Source of the DNA: Cellvibrionaceae bacterium
GTDB lineage: Bacteria; Pseudomonadota; Gammaproteobacteria; Pseudomonadales; Cellvibrionaceae
DNA length: 64,000 bases
Direction: 5' to 3'
Assembly (NCBI GenBank): GCA_021151695.1
Contig: JAGKWU010000003.1
Coordinates: 124,001 to 188,000 of the forward strand
The position numbers were made by a program, and so were the translations under genes. Positions 48,717 through 57,727 of the stretch are shown piece by piece. Each line of letters opens with the position of its first letter. Position 1 is the stretch's first letter. The notes under the pieces were generated by a model. The model was not told the DNA's origin. It made no database searches and worked only from the letters and a program-made list of their open reading frames with translations.

Positions 48717-51329
48717 CTAGCCCGTATTGCGCATACCGGCTGCAATACCAGCCATAGTTACCTTGAGCGCACGCTCCAGGTCAGGGCTGATAGATTTGCT
48801 GCTGCGATAGCGCTTGAGCAGTTCCGCCTGCAGATAGTTGAGCGGATCAACATAGGGCTTGCGCACTTCCAGTGATTGACGCAGCAGTGGCTCATCATTC
48901 AACAGAATACTTTGCTTCTTCAATTGATTGATCAGGTGCTCCAGCGCCTTCAAGTCGTCGCGCAGTTGCTTGCCCAAACCGTGATACTCAGCCGGCACCA
49001 GCTGCTCTTCGTAGTAGGTGCAGATAGGGCCATCAGCTTTACCGATAACCATTTCCAGCAGATCGAGGAAACTGGAGAAGAATGGCCAGTTGGTAACCAT
49101 ATCCTCAAGCGTTTTTGATTCATGTTCCAGCGCATATTCCAGCGCCTGGCGCGCACCCAACCAGGCAGGCAGGTTCAGGCGCACTTGCGTCCAGGCGAAT
49201 ACCCAAGGGATAGCGCGCAGGCTTTCTACGCCGCCGGTGGATTTACGCTTGGCTGGACGGCTGCCCAAGGCCAGCAGACTCAGCTCCTGCTCAGGAGTCA
49301 GGCTGCGGAAGTAAGGAACAAAGTGCTCGTGGCCGCGCACTACACTGCGGTAAGCCTCAAGACTGTGAGCACCCATGCGCTCGATCAGGTCGCGCCACTC
49401 GGCTTTAGGGGCATCGTGCGGAGACAGGGTCGCGCGCAGCGTCGCCACTACATAAGAAGAAAGACTGCTGAAGGCTACGCGCGGCAAACCAAACTTGTAG
49501 CGAATCATCTCGCCCTGCTCGGTCACGCGGATACGGCCTTGCACAGAACCGGGTGGCTGGGAGGCCATAGCTTTCTCAACCGGACCGCCGCCGCGGCCAA
49601 CAGTACCGCCACGACCGTGGAAGAGCACCAGCGATACTTCGTATTTGTCGGCCAGGGCAACCAGCTTTTCCTGTGCTTTGTATTGGGCCCAGGTCGCGGA
49701 GAATTTACCGGCATCTTTCGCAGAGTCAGAGTAACCAATCATGACGGTTTGCTCTTGCGCGCTGTACTTTTTGTACCAGTCCAGGCTCCAGAGGCGATCC
49801 ATTACGATAGGCGCACGGTCGAGGTCATCCAGGGTTTCAAACAGCGGAACAATGGGCATATCCCAGGTCATGCCGCACTCTTTCAGAAGCAGGGCAACGG
49901 CCAGCACGTCAGAGGGCTGCTGGGCCATGGAAATAATGTAGTGCGACAGAATCTCGCGCGGCTCGCTCGCCACTACGCGGCAGGTAGCCAACACTTCAGC
50001 GGTGTCGTCGCTCACCGGCCAATCGGTCGGCAGCAATGGGCGCTTGCTATCAAGCTGCTCCAGCAAAAATGCCTGGCGCTCTTCCTCGGACCACTTGGCG
50101 TAATCGCCCAGCTCCAGATAAGCCACCAGCTCGTCGATTGCTTTCACATGGCGCTCGCCATCCTGACGAATATCCAGCGGAACCAGATTGATGCCGAAGC
50201 AGTGGATGCGGCGAATGGTATCCAGCAACGGACCATTGGCAATGTGTGGCAAGCCTACGTCGCGCAGGGAGTTGTAGCAGAGCATCAAAGGCTCAAGCAG
50301 TTGCTCGCGCGAGGTGATCAAATCTTCCGGAGTTTCAACGATGCGGCCTTGCAGACGCGCTTCAGCCCACTCCAGGGTAGCCTGGATGCGCTTGCGCAGA
50401 GTGTACATGGCATCGCGGTAGGGGGTTTTGCTTGGGTAGAGTTTGCTCAGCTCGGCATTGGCCTCGCTCATGCTCAGGTCGCCCCCCAAACCGTATACGT
50501 CGCGAGAGTAAAGCTCGGCGGCCATCCAGCGGCCCAGCAACAGTACTTCGCGGGTGATTTTGTGAGTCACGTTGGGGTTGCCGTCGCGGTCACCGCCCAT
50601 CCAGGAATAAAACTTGAAGGGCTGCACGTCGGTTGGCAATGAAAGGCCGAGGTGGCGATTGCTCAAACGGTCCAGGTGACGGATAAAGTCGGGCACTGCT
50701 TCCCAGAGGCTGTTTTCGATAACCGCAAAGCCCCATTTGGCTTCATCTATCGCCGTTGGGCGAGTAGTGCGGATTTCGTCGGTGGCCCAGATCTCTTCCA
50801 CCAAACGGTGCAGACGACCGCGCAGTTTGTCTTGCTCGAAGGTGAGCAGGCTGCCGTTTTGGCGGTCGGCCAGGGTATCTACGATTTGGTCGTATTTGCG
50901 GATCAGGGTGCGACGGGTAACTTCGGTTGGGTGGGCGGTAAGCACCAGCTCAATACGCAGCTCACTGATTTTCGCGGCCAGCTCTTCTTTACCGTACTTG
51001 GAAGCAAACTCCAGCAACATGGCTTGCAGTACATCATCGCGCTCGGATTCAGCGCTGGAGAAATACTCCTGGTCAGCAATGTTGGCCAGGTTAAGGAATT
51101 GGTTGAAAGCACGCACGATGGGCAGAATGTCTTCATCACCCAATTCACCCAGCATTTTTACCAGGGGTGCAGAGTCGCCATTTTCCGCGCGAGTAATAGA
51201 TTTACCGAGTTTACGAATGCCTTCTACCTTAGCAAACAGATCTTCACCCTCGTGGGCATGAATCGTTTCACCTAAGAGCTCCCCTAGCAGGCGTACGTTC
51301 TCGCGCAGGGTTTCAGGCAGCTTTAACAT
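48717..51329 (-). CDS. ppc: Phosphoenolpyruvate carboxylase
   Basis: 870 residues from ATG 51329 (GGAG 5 nt upstream; the open frame extends 14 codons further). Anaplerotic enzyme fixing bicarbonate to PEP to give oxaloacetate. Signatures: LVLTAHPTEVTRRT (catalytic His), SWMGGDRDGNPNVT, VMIGYSDSAKDAGK and the FHGRGGTVGRGGGP loop, with the C-terminal AGMRNTG typical of the family. Length is normal. Monocistronic. Confidence 0.98.
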   Translation of the reverse strand: MLKLPETLRENVRLLGELLGETIHAHEGEDLFAKVEGIRKLGKSITRAENGDSAPLVKMLGELGDEDILPIVRAFNQFLNLANIADQEYFSSAESERDDVLQAMLLEFASKYGKEELAAKISELRIELVLTAHPTEVTRRTLIRKYDQIVDTLADRQNGSLLTFEQDKLRGRLHRLVEEIWATDEIRTTRPTAIDEAKWGFAVIENSLWEAVPDFIRHLDRLSNRHLGLSLPTDVQPFKFYSWMGGDRDGNPNVTHKITREVLLLGRWMAAELYSRDVYGLGGDLSMSEANAELSKLYPSKTPYRDAMYTLRKRIQATLEWAEARLQGRIVETPEDLITSREQLLEPLMLCYNSLRDVGLPHIANGPLLDTIRRIHCFGINLVPLDIRQDGERHVKAIDELVAYLELGDYAKWSEEERQAFLLEQLDSKRPLLPTDWPVSDDTAEVLATCRVVASEPREILSHYIISMAQQPSDVLAVALLLKECGMTWDMPIVPLFETLDDLDRAPIVMDRLWSLDWYKKYSAQEQTVMIGYSDSAKDAGKFSATWAQYKAQEKLVALADKYEVSLVLFHGRGGTVGRGGGPVEKAMASQPPGSVQGRIRVTEQGEMIRYKFGLPRVAFSSLSSYVVATLRATLSPHDAPKAEWRDLIERMGAHSLEAYRSVVRGHEHFVPYFRSLTPEQELSLLALGSRPAKRKSTGGVESLRAIPWVFAWTQVRLNLPAWLGARQALEYALEHESKTLEDMVTNWPFFSSFLDLLEMVIGKADGPICTYYEEQLVPAEYHGLGKQLRDDLKALEHLINQLKKQSILLNDEPLLRQSLEVRKPYVDPLNYLQAELLKRYRSSKSISPDLERALKVTMAGIAAGMRNTG

Positions 51330-51855
51330 CGGTATCTCCACAAAACAGGTGGCCAAAAAAGAAACGGCCAAAAAAGGAATGAAAATGAAGCGTCAAAATA
51401 GGGCGGCATTCTACGTCATCAGCCCCAACTTGGGTAGAAAATACCCCTGGCCTTATCGTAAAAGTGACAAATTTAATCCCTAAGAGTCAATTGGAGTAAT
51501 AAACAGCCTCTTTACCGGAACAAACCGAGCGGATTGACGCCATAAACAACAAACAATATCAGCAGCATCCATGCCAGATCAGCTAAACAACAGTTTGCCT
51601 GCGAATTAAACCCATTGTTTAGCCACTGACCCGCCGCTTATCCACAGAAGCTGTGAATAAGTCTGTGCATGAATTAGTAGTAACTGCCCACAGGCCTTTT
51701 AAACAGTGGCACAGCAAATCGCGTATAAAATCTGGCCGTCTAAAAATCCGTCACCCCATCAAAAAAACGATGATTTGCCATAGGCTCCACGGCTGTCGCC
51801 TGTCATAGCGCACTGGTACACTTGGCGCCCTGGCCATAGCAACCCGGTAGATTCC
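51330..51855. other. Intergenic region with paired DnaA-box-like sequences
   Basis: No gene. At 51638-51646 TTATCCACA matches the DnaA-box consensus exactly, and at 51652-51660 TGTGAATAA is an inverted near-consensus box, so the two form a 23-bp palindrome. The rest holds ppc and permease promoters. Confidence 0.5.
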
Positions 51856-52869
51856 ATGTACGCCAAGCCCTCCAGCACACCCATCGAAATTACCTCCTAC
51901 GCACTCATTGCCGCGTTCCTGCTGGCCGTACTGATGAACGGTTTACTGGCAGCGCTTTTTGCAGGCCTGCTGGTGCATGCGCTGGTGATGATGCTATCGC
52001 CGCTACTGGGTACACGTATCGGACGCGGACGCGCCAAGATTATTGCAGTCAGTGCCTTTGGTATTTTCGTGATAAGCGCGCTTACCCTCGCCGTGTGGGG
52101 CACAATCACCTTTTTCCAGAGCGATGCCGGCAGCGCTGAAGCCCTGCTGCAAAAAATGGCCGATATAGTTGAGGCATCGCGCGCGCAATGTCCGGTGTGG
52201 GTGTGTTCGCATATTCCCGATAACGCGGAAGAAATGCGCGAGATGATGACAGCCTGGATACGCGAGCACGCACGCGAGGCGAAGGCCCTGAGCGAAAATG
52301 CGGGCCACACATTTGTGCGCATACTGCTCGGCATGATCATTGGCGCCATGATCTCACTGCACGAATCAAACAACAGCGGGCCGCGCCAACCACTGGCAGC
52401 CGCCTTGATTGCGCGCGTTAGCAATCTCAGCAAATCCTTTAAAAAAATTGTCTTCGCCCAAGCCCGCATCTCCGCCGTTAATACCTTGTTTACCGGCATT
52501 TATATTTTGATCATCCTGCCCTTGGCCGGCGTTGAATTACCTCTGTCAAAAAGTCTGATTGTGATCACCTTTATCGCCGGTTTGCTGCCCATTGTGGGCA
52601 ACCTCATCTCCAACACCATCCTGGTGATAGTCACCCTGCCCTTCGGGCTTTCGGTGGCAGCTGGCTCGCTGGTGTTTTTGATTGTGTTGCATAAGTTGGA
52701 ATATTTTCTTAATGCCAAAATCATAGGCACCGAGATCAAAGCTCACGCCTGGGAGCTGTTGATCGCCATGTTGGTAATGGAGTCGATTTTTGGTTTGGCG
52801 GGAGTAGTCGCAGCACCGGTATTCTACGCCTACATCAAACAGGAATTGATTCTCAAGAAACTCATTTGA
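51856..52869 (+). CDS. PerM/AI-2E family permease-like membrane protein
   Basis: 337 residues with eight or so membrane helices. Family features: the N-terminal hairpin (YALIAAFLLAVLMNGLLAAL), a central soluble stretch, LLGMIIGAMISLHESNN, then VFAQARISAVNTLFTGIYIL and the closing GLLPIVGNLISNTILVIVTL. Members are proposed exporters (TqsA/PerM) with poorly defined substrates. One small odd feature is the VCSHIPDNAEEMREMM insertion. Monocistronic. Confidence 0.88.
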   Translation: MYAKPSSTPIEITSYALIAAFLLAVLMNGLLAALFAGLLVHALVMMLSPLLGTRIGRGRAKIIAVSAFGIFVISALTLAVWGTITFFQSDAGSAEALLQKMADIVEASRAQCPVWVCSHIPDNAEEMREMMTAWIREHAREAKALSENAGHTFVRILLGMIIGAMISLHESNNSGPRQPLAAALIARVSNLSKSFKKIVFAQARISAVNTLFTGIYILIILPLAGVELPLSKSLIVITFIAGLLPIVGNLISNTILVIVTLPFGLSVAAGSLVFLIVLHKLEYFLNAKIIGTEIKAHAWELLIAMLVMESIFGLAGVVAAPVFYAYIKQELILKKLI

Positions 52870-52905
52870 GCGCATCACATTGATGCACTCAAACATCTAC
52901 ACAGG

Positions 52906-53595
52906 TTAACGCGCGGCAAGTATCTGCATTTGGCCGCGCGCATCCACATTCAGCACCAATTGAATATCGGCATTGGATGTCTGGGTCGCTTCGCCATTTA
53001 ACAGCAGCGTAGTTTTAATCGGGTAAATCCCCTGCGGTAATCCCTCCGGCAAGGTAAATGAAAACTCGTTGGTATAGTGACCGGCGCGCTTGGTGCCCTC
53101 ATTGACATCCTTGGTGAGCGATTTCAGCTCTTTGGTGTTGTCTTCATTGTCATAGATAGCGAGCTTTTCCTGAATCAACGTCTGCGGCTCACGTCGACCG
53201 GGCACCACCACTATGTCAGATTGGATCAACACCTTTTTGCCTGGCTGCACCACACTGCCTGGCAGCGTGCTGGTTTTATACACTGACGCAATCGGCTTTT
53301 CTGGCAGCGCATCATTTTGTTTTTTATAGTCGGCGACAACGCCATCTTCGTCAGCCACTTTGCTGGCATGATGCTCAATCACCATATCGGCAATATATTT
53401 CACGGCAACCGCTACCGCGGCGACCTTGGCGACTGCCAGCAAATGCTCGCGGTTTTTACAACCTTGGTCGTTATTTTTGCACTTGTAGGATTTATCAAAC
53501 GCACGCCCTACATCTTTTAAACCAAATGCCAATGACTGGTTTGCCACCAGCGCCATCATGGTAATCCCCAGCAGGGGTTTGGTGTACTTTGCCAC
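52906..53595 (-). CDS. Exported hypothetical protein downstream of receptor kinase
   Basis: 229 residues with signal peptide (LLGITMMALVANQSLAFG). A Cys pair (YKCKNNDQGCKNRE) is followed by a helix (LLAVAKVAAVAVAVKYIADM) and a C-terminal beta-sandwich-like part (KVLIQSDIVVVPGRREPQTL, FSFTLPEGLPQGIYPIKTTL). The last region resembles bacterial Ig-like/fibronectin extension domains. It lies 64 bp after the kinase stop on the same strand, so a joint periplasmic pathway is likely. Confidence 0.75.
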   Translation of the reverse strand: MAKYTKPLLGITMMALVANQSLAFGLKDVGRAFDKSYKCKNNDQGCKNREHLLAVAKVAAVAVAVKYIADMVIEHHASKVADEDGVVADYKKQNDALPEKPIASVYKTSTLPGSVVQPGKKVLIQSDIVVVPGRREPQTLIQEKLAIYDNEDNTKELKSLTKDVNEGTKRAGHYTNEFSFTLPEGLPQGIYPIKTTLLLNGEATQTSNADIQLVLNVDARGQMQILAAR

Positions 53596-53659
53596 TATCC
53601 ATCTCCATTATTTAAGCGATGACGCCGTTTATTTTTATAAAATTTATTGGTCGGAATTG

Positions 53660-55693
53660 TTATTTAATCGTAAAGCCGGTTTCTTTAATTTTACGCTGGG
53701 TTTCCTGGGCGCGATTTTTAATCGCGAAAGCCTCACTGTTATTAGGCGAAAGATCCAGCGCCGCCTCCGCCTTGGCAATAGCACAACTGTAATTTTTCTG
53801 TTTTTCCAAACAGTCGCGCGCCTGTTGCAAAATTTTGGCGATGCGACCATCGGCATCGCGCCCCTGCTGTTGCATAACCGCAGAGGACTGCTTGATCTCC
53901 ATCGCCTGGCCATTAGCGGCATCCATTGCCAGAACTCCGCTTGCCTGTTGAATGGCGCAATCGTATTTCTTCTGCGCAAAACAATCCTGAGCCAATTGCA
54001 ATTGGCTGGCTATTTTTTGCTGCTGAGCTTGCGCCGCCAAACGCGATTGCTGTTGCACCAATTGCAACTTGGCCAGCAGCACACGCACCGACGGATGATT
54101 GGCATTGAGGTCGCTGGCGCGGCGCGCAAACATTTCGGCGCAAGCCATGTCTTTGTGTTCGAGACAGGATTCAGCCTGCTCAACATTTTCGGCAATGTCG
54201 CGGCTTTGCTCCAGGTTATTGGCCGCGACCGACAATTGCTGGGCGCGCAGATTATTGCCGTCCAGTGCCAGGGCTTCACGCGATTTTACTTGCGCGCAAG
54301 CATCATCTTTGGCGGCGAGGCAGGCTTCACCCTCGTTGAGCAAGGTCAGGATTTTCTGCGCTTCATTTTGTTTCTGCAGCGCTAACTGCGCCGCACTTAC
54401 CAACTGGCTAGCCACTTTATTATCGGCATCCAGATTAGCCGCCACCAGCGCACGCTCCTGGGCGCAGGCAAAATCCGACTGGGCGAAACACAGCTGCGCC
54501 TGATTAATATTGTCAGCGATAGTGTTCTGGATTTGCACTTTGGTGCGGTGCTGGCTGTAGCCAAACCAGGCAGCACCGCCCAACGCCACTACCGCCAGCG
54601 TCATAGCCGCTGTGAAAGCCAGGGTATTGCGGCGCGGGAACATCTCCGCCATAAACTCTTTCACACTGGCGGTGCGCTGTTGTTTGTCCAGCGCCAATGC
54701 GCGGCTGAGCGCACGCCACTCGCGGTGATTAAGGCCTGCCGCCGGCTTGAGTTTCAGGCCGCGCTCTTTGGCCTCCAGCGCCGAGCGTTGCTGATAGGGA
54801 TGCTGGCCGGTAAATATTTCGTAGGCAACACAGGCGAGAGCATAGACGTCGTCGGTAAATGTCAGCGGCTGGTCACGCACCATCTCCGCCGTGGCATAAG
54901 CCGGCGTGAGGGCGCCCAATTGCGCCGCATCAAACTTATGCTTTTGGCTCTCTTTGGACGCGGCGCGGGCAATGCCAAAATCGAGCACTTTGGTGGTGCC
55001 ATCGTTACAGACAAATACGTTGCCCGGCTTGAAATCGGCGTGAATAATTTGGCGCTGGTGAGCGTAAGCCAGCGCGGCGCAAAGGTCGCGCACCATTGTC
55101 AGGGCCCGCACTTTGGGCACGCCTTGCGGTTTGGCCCCGGAACCGGAGGCAGTCCGCAACGTCTTGAGTAAACGATCAAGCGGCTCGCCTTCCAGCAACT
55201 CCATGGTCATAAATAAGGTATCGCCGTCGCGATCAAAATCATGCACTGTCACTATATTCGGGTGAGCCAGGGCATGGGACTTGGCGGTTTCCTGTTGCAG
55301 CGTCACAAAGGCGTCCGGATGTTCCTTAAAGGCAGAATTCAGGACCTTGGTGGCTATATAGGGATTTGGGTCCTCCGCCTCTATCTTGCGCAGGTCTTTG
55401 GTCAGGTACACGGTCCCCATACCGCCCTGCCCGAGCACAGCTTCCAGATAAAAACGCTTTTTCAACAGGCCGCCAACATCGCTGCCCGCCTGGGCTTTGG
55501 CAGCCAGGGCTTGCGCCTGGGCAAAGCCGGATGAAGTCTGGCCTGGCAGGCTAAAACGGGTCAGCTGGGCAGAGTTTGGGGCGGGATTGATGAATGTCTG
55601 GCCAGACTCGCGCGCAGCAGCCACGCGCGTCGGATCATCGTCACTGATGGCCGAGGGCGCGGTTACTTCGGTAATATCTTTCGAGTCGGTCAC
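53660..55693 (-). CDS. Receptor-type serine/threonine kinase with Cys-paired periplasmic repeats
   Basis: 677 residues from GTG 55693 (AAGGGG 7 nt upstream); the open frame extends to 55756. Kinase domain: GQGGMGTVYL, Lys in YIATKVLNS, catalytic loop HADFKPGNVFV (Ala replaces the Arg of HRD), LDFGIARA, YATAEMVRDQPLTFTDDVYA. One membrane helix (AFTAAMTLAVVALGGAAWFG) leads to ~270 periplasmic residues made of five TPR-like repeats each with two Cys (CFAQSDFAC, CLAAKDDAC, CLEHKDMAC, CFAQKKYDC, CLEKQKNYSC). A non-RD kinase may not need activation-loop phosphorylation. Confidence 0.92.
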   Translation of the reverse strand: MTDSKDITEVTAPSAISDDDPTRVAAARESGQTFINPAPNSAQLTRFSLPGQTSSGFAQAQALAAKAQAGSDVGGLLKKRFYLEAVLGQGGMGTVYLTKDLRKIEAEDPNPYIATKVLNSAFKEHPDAFVTLQQETAKSHALAHPNIVTVHDFDRDGDTLFMTMELLEGEPLDRLLKTLRTASGSGAKPQGVPKVRALTMVRDLCAALAYAHQRQIIHADFKPGNVFVCNDGTTKVLDFGIARAASKESQKHKFDAAQLGALTPAYATAEMVRDQPLTFTDDVYALACVAYEIFTGQHPYQQRSALEAKERGLKLKPAAGLNHREWRALSRALALDKQQRTASVKEFMAEMFPRRNTLAFTAAMTLAVVALGGAAWFGYSQHRTKVQIQNTIADNINQAQLCFAQSDFACAQERALVAANLDADNKVASQLVSAAQLALQKQNEAQKILTLLNEGEACLAAKDDACAQVKSREALALDGNNLRAQQLSVAANNLEQSRDIAENVEQAESCLEHKDMACAEMFARRASDLNANHPSVRVLLAKLQLVQQQSRLAAQAQQQKIASQLQLAQDCFAQKKYDCAIQQASGVLAMDAANGQAMEIKQSSAVMQQQGRDADGRIAKILQQARDCLEKQKNYSCAIAKAEAALDLSPNNSEAFAIKNRAQETQRKIKETGFTIK

Positions 55694-56041
55694 GCGGGAG
55701 CCCCTTGGGATGGCCAAGCTTGAATAAACCCTGGCAAATGCAGGAAATCTTACCATTCACTGGCAGCAAAAGTGGATATGGTGCTGGCCGCTACCGCAAT
55801 TAAGGGATATAGATCACCATTTACACGTCATTAATCCCGGGTTGGTCGCCAAGTTCCGACGAAACCCAACAGCGGGAATCAGTCGCCACAGCCATTTTGC
55901 TGCTTTTTTGAGTTGACACCCGAACGAAAAACGGGATAATACCGCGTCCTTGATTCCAGACCGTAAAGCGGTGGGATCTTATTTACCGAATTCCCATTTC
56001 TCGCTTTCGAATATCTTTCGATTTTTTATAGGAGCACCACG
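55694..56041. other. Intergenic region holding the rpsT promoter and leader
   Basis: Divergent region between the kinase and rpsT; no gene. The rpsT promoter is at 55913-55940. Confidence 0.6.
55913..55940 (+). promoter_or_regulatory. Sigma-70 promoter of rpsT
   Basis: TTGACA at 55913-55918, 16-nt spacer, GATAAT at 55935-55940, about 100 bp upstream of the GTG start. Near-consensus, as expected for a ribosomal protein gene. Confidence 0.82.
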
Positions 56042-56305
56042 GTGGCAAACTCACCCCAAGCTAAAAAACGCGCGCGTCAAAACGAAAAAGCTCGCAAGCA
56101 CAACGCAAGCATGCGCTCTATGGGGCGTACCTACCTGAAGAAAGTGGTTGCTGCCATTGAAACAGGTGACAAGGCAGCTGCTACTGCCGCTTACGTTGCT
56201 GCTGTTGCTGTTATCGACCGCATCGCTGACAAAGGCCTGATTCACAAGAACAAGGCTGCCCGTCACAAGAGCCGCCTGAACGCCAAGATCAAAGCCCTGG
56301 CTTAA
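56042..56305 (+). CDS. rpsT: 30S ribosomal protein S20
   Basis: 87 residues; primary 16S rRNA-binding protein of the small subunit. Sequence begins MANSPQAKKRARQNEKARKH and includes HNASMRSMGRTYLKKVV, GLIHKNKAARHKSRLNAKIK, all typical. Start is GTG 56042 with AGGAGC upstream; a non-ATG start is also used for rpsT in other gammaproteobacteria, where it contributes to feedback control of translation. Followed by a strong terminator. Confidence 0.98.
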   Translation: MANSPQAKKRARQNEKARKHNASMRSMGRTYLKKVVAAIETGDKAAATAAYVAAVAVIDRIADKGLIHKNKAARHKSRLNAKIKALA

Positions 56306-56340
56306 TCTGACAGGCATACCGGACCTTCCGGTAACGCGCA

Positions 56341-56366
56341 AAAACCGGCTTTTGCCGGTTTTTTTT
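56341..56366 (+). terminator. rpsT terminator
   Basis: AAAACCGGC-TTTT-GCCGGTTTTTTTT: perfect stem with long T run 36 bp past the stop. Confidence 0.93.
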
Positions 56367-56580
56367 CGCCCGCAACTCGAGCAACTGCACCTTTTCCCCT
56401 CTGTAACAGCTGCCTTTAACCAGTCTGCATCACAAAGCGCCAAGTCCGGACTCGCAAAGCGCAAAAAATCATCTATACAGTGTCATGAAAACAGATTACA
56501 TTCGCGATACAAATTTGGTCGCGCGCCTTTAGCGGCCGCCAATAACAAAGAGTGCACATACTAAGAACGGAGATATCTCT

Positions 56581-57654
56581 ATGCTGCCACGTGAACACTA
56601 CTTGAAGCAGGCGTTCCAAGATCTCGTACACTTTCCCGCCGGTTTTGAAAAAGGCGGCCTCTCCGACATTCAAGCGCGCCTGGTGCGTAAAAACGGCACC
56701 CTCATTAGCGCCCTCTGTAACGACGAAGTCTCCGATCCCACCAGCGATGACCTCCATATTCTCAAGGTAATCGCCAACCAAAGCGCCCCCAAGAGCCCGG
56801 TAGAACAAGCCTGGATCAAATATCTAAGTATCGTTAAAGCCCAGGAAGCCAACTCACCCACCAAAGGTAAAGGCAGCAAAGCGAAAAAGTCTGCAGAAAC
56901 ATCCGAGGTAGAGAAAGTCGCACCCGCCAAGGCCGAAACCAAAACAACCAAAGCAGGCGCCAAAGAAAAAGTTACTGACAAGGAGGGTGCAGCCGAGAAG
57001 GAGAAACCCACCGCAAAAAAGTCAGTTGAGGAGGCAAGTACACCAGTGAAGACTGCTGTTAAAGCGGCAACTGAAGGTAAAGCCTCCGCCAAAACCGTAA
57101 AAGCCCCCAAAGCAGAAAAGCCAATCGCCGACGAAAAAGCGACAAAAGACAAAAACACAAAAGCTGTGGAAGTAAAAACGGAAAAAGCCGCTACAGCCAA
57201 GCCAGCTGTAAAAGCCACTGAGAAAACTAAAACAGCAGAAAAGGTTAAGGCAGAAAAACCAGCCGCAACCACAAAAGCCAAAGCTGGCGAAAAATCCAAA
57301 ACGGCCAGCAAGGCCGCCGAACCGACTAAGGTCGCGACCAAAGCATCTTCTACCAAAGCAACCTCTACCAAAGCAACTACCAAAGACACCAAGACTGCCG
57401 CCAAACCTAAAGCCGCCGCAGAAGCCAAACCTGCGAAAGGAAAGGTCGCTCCAGCCCCTAAAGTCGCCGCGAGCAAAGCCATTCCCGCTAAAGCCAAGCC
57501 GGCAACACCCGCCAAAACTACTGCGACCAAAGCGAAGGCTGCACCTGCAAAAGCAGTGACGAAGGCACCTGCCGCAAAATCACCCGCAACGAAAGCAGTC
57601 GCCAAACCAGCAGCAAAAGTTGATGCCAAAAAGACCAAGGCAAAAACACGATAG
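56581..57654 (+). CDS. DUF413/MaoP-like domain fused to an H1/AlgP-like Lys/Ala-rich tail
   Basis: 357 residues, GGAGATATCTCT before the ATG. The first ~85 residues resemble DUF413 (MaoP): FQDLVHFPAGFEKGGLSDIQ, ARLVRKNGTLISAL, DDLHILKVIANQSA and SPVEQAWIKYLSIVK. The remaining ~270 residues are almost only Lys, Ala, Thr, Pro, Glu and Val in KAxAKPA-like runs, as in bacterial H1 homologues and AlgP. Such tails bind DNA without sequence specificity. MaoP acts in Ori macrodomain organisation, so a nucleoid role is inferred. The strong opposite-strand frame is an artefact of the repeat composition. Confidence 0.75.
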   Translation: MLPREHYLKQAFQDLVHFPAGFEKGGLSDIQARLVRKNGTLISALCNDEVSDPTSDDLHILKVIANQSAPKSPVEQAWIKYLSIVKAQEANSPTKGKGSKAKKSAETSEVEKVAPAKAETKTTKAGAKEKVTDKEGAAEKEKPTAKKSVEEASTPVKTAVKAATEGKASAKTVKAPKAEKPIADEKATKDKNTKAVEVKTEKAATAKPAVKATEKTKTAEKVKAEKPAATTKAKAGEKSKTASKAAEPTKVATKASSTKATSTKATTKDTKTAAKPKAAAEAKPAKGKVAPAPKVAASKAIPAKAKPATPAKTTATKAKAAPAKAVTKAPAAKSPATKAVAKPAAKVDAKKTKAKTR

Positions 57655-57682
57655 GCTTGTAGTTTTAACCGCTCATATCACT

Positions 57683-57720
57683 AACAATAATGGCGCCCGA
57701 AGGCGCCATTATTGTTTTCA
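57683..57720. terminator. Terminator between the H1-like gene and GH94 gene
   Basis: 15-bp perfect stem AACAATAATGGCGCC / GGCGCCATTATTGTT with a CGAA loop, followed by TTC on plus; convergent genes on both sides. Confidence 0.9.
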
Positions 57721-57727
57721 AAAAAAA

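Noticed and set aside
49122..50642. 506-codon plus-strand open frame opposite ppc
   Set aside because: Antisense shadow of the strongly conserved ppc gene; composition lacks a ribosome site and shows no domain.
56670..57638. 322-codon minus-strand frame rich in Ala/Val/Phe
   Set aside because: Mirror of the Lys/Ala-rich tail on the plus strand; the repeat composition keeps the opposite frame open.
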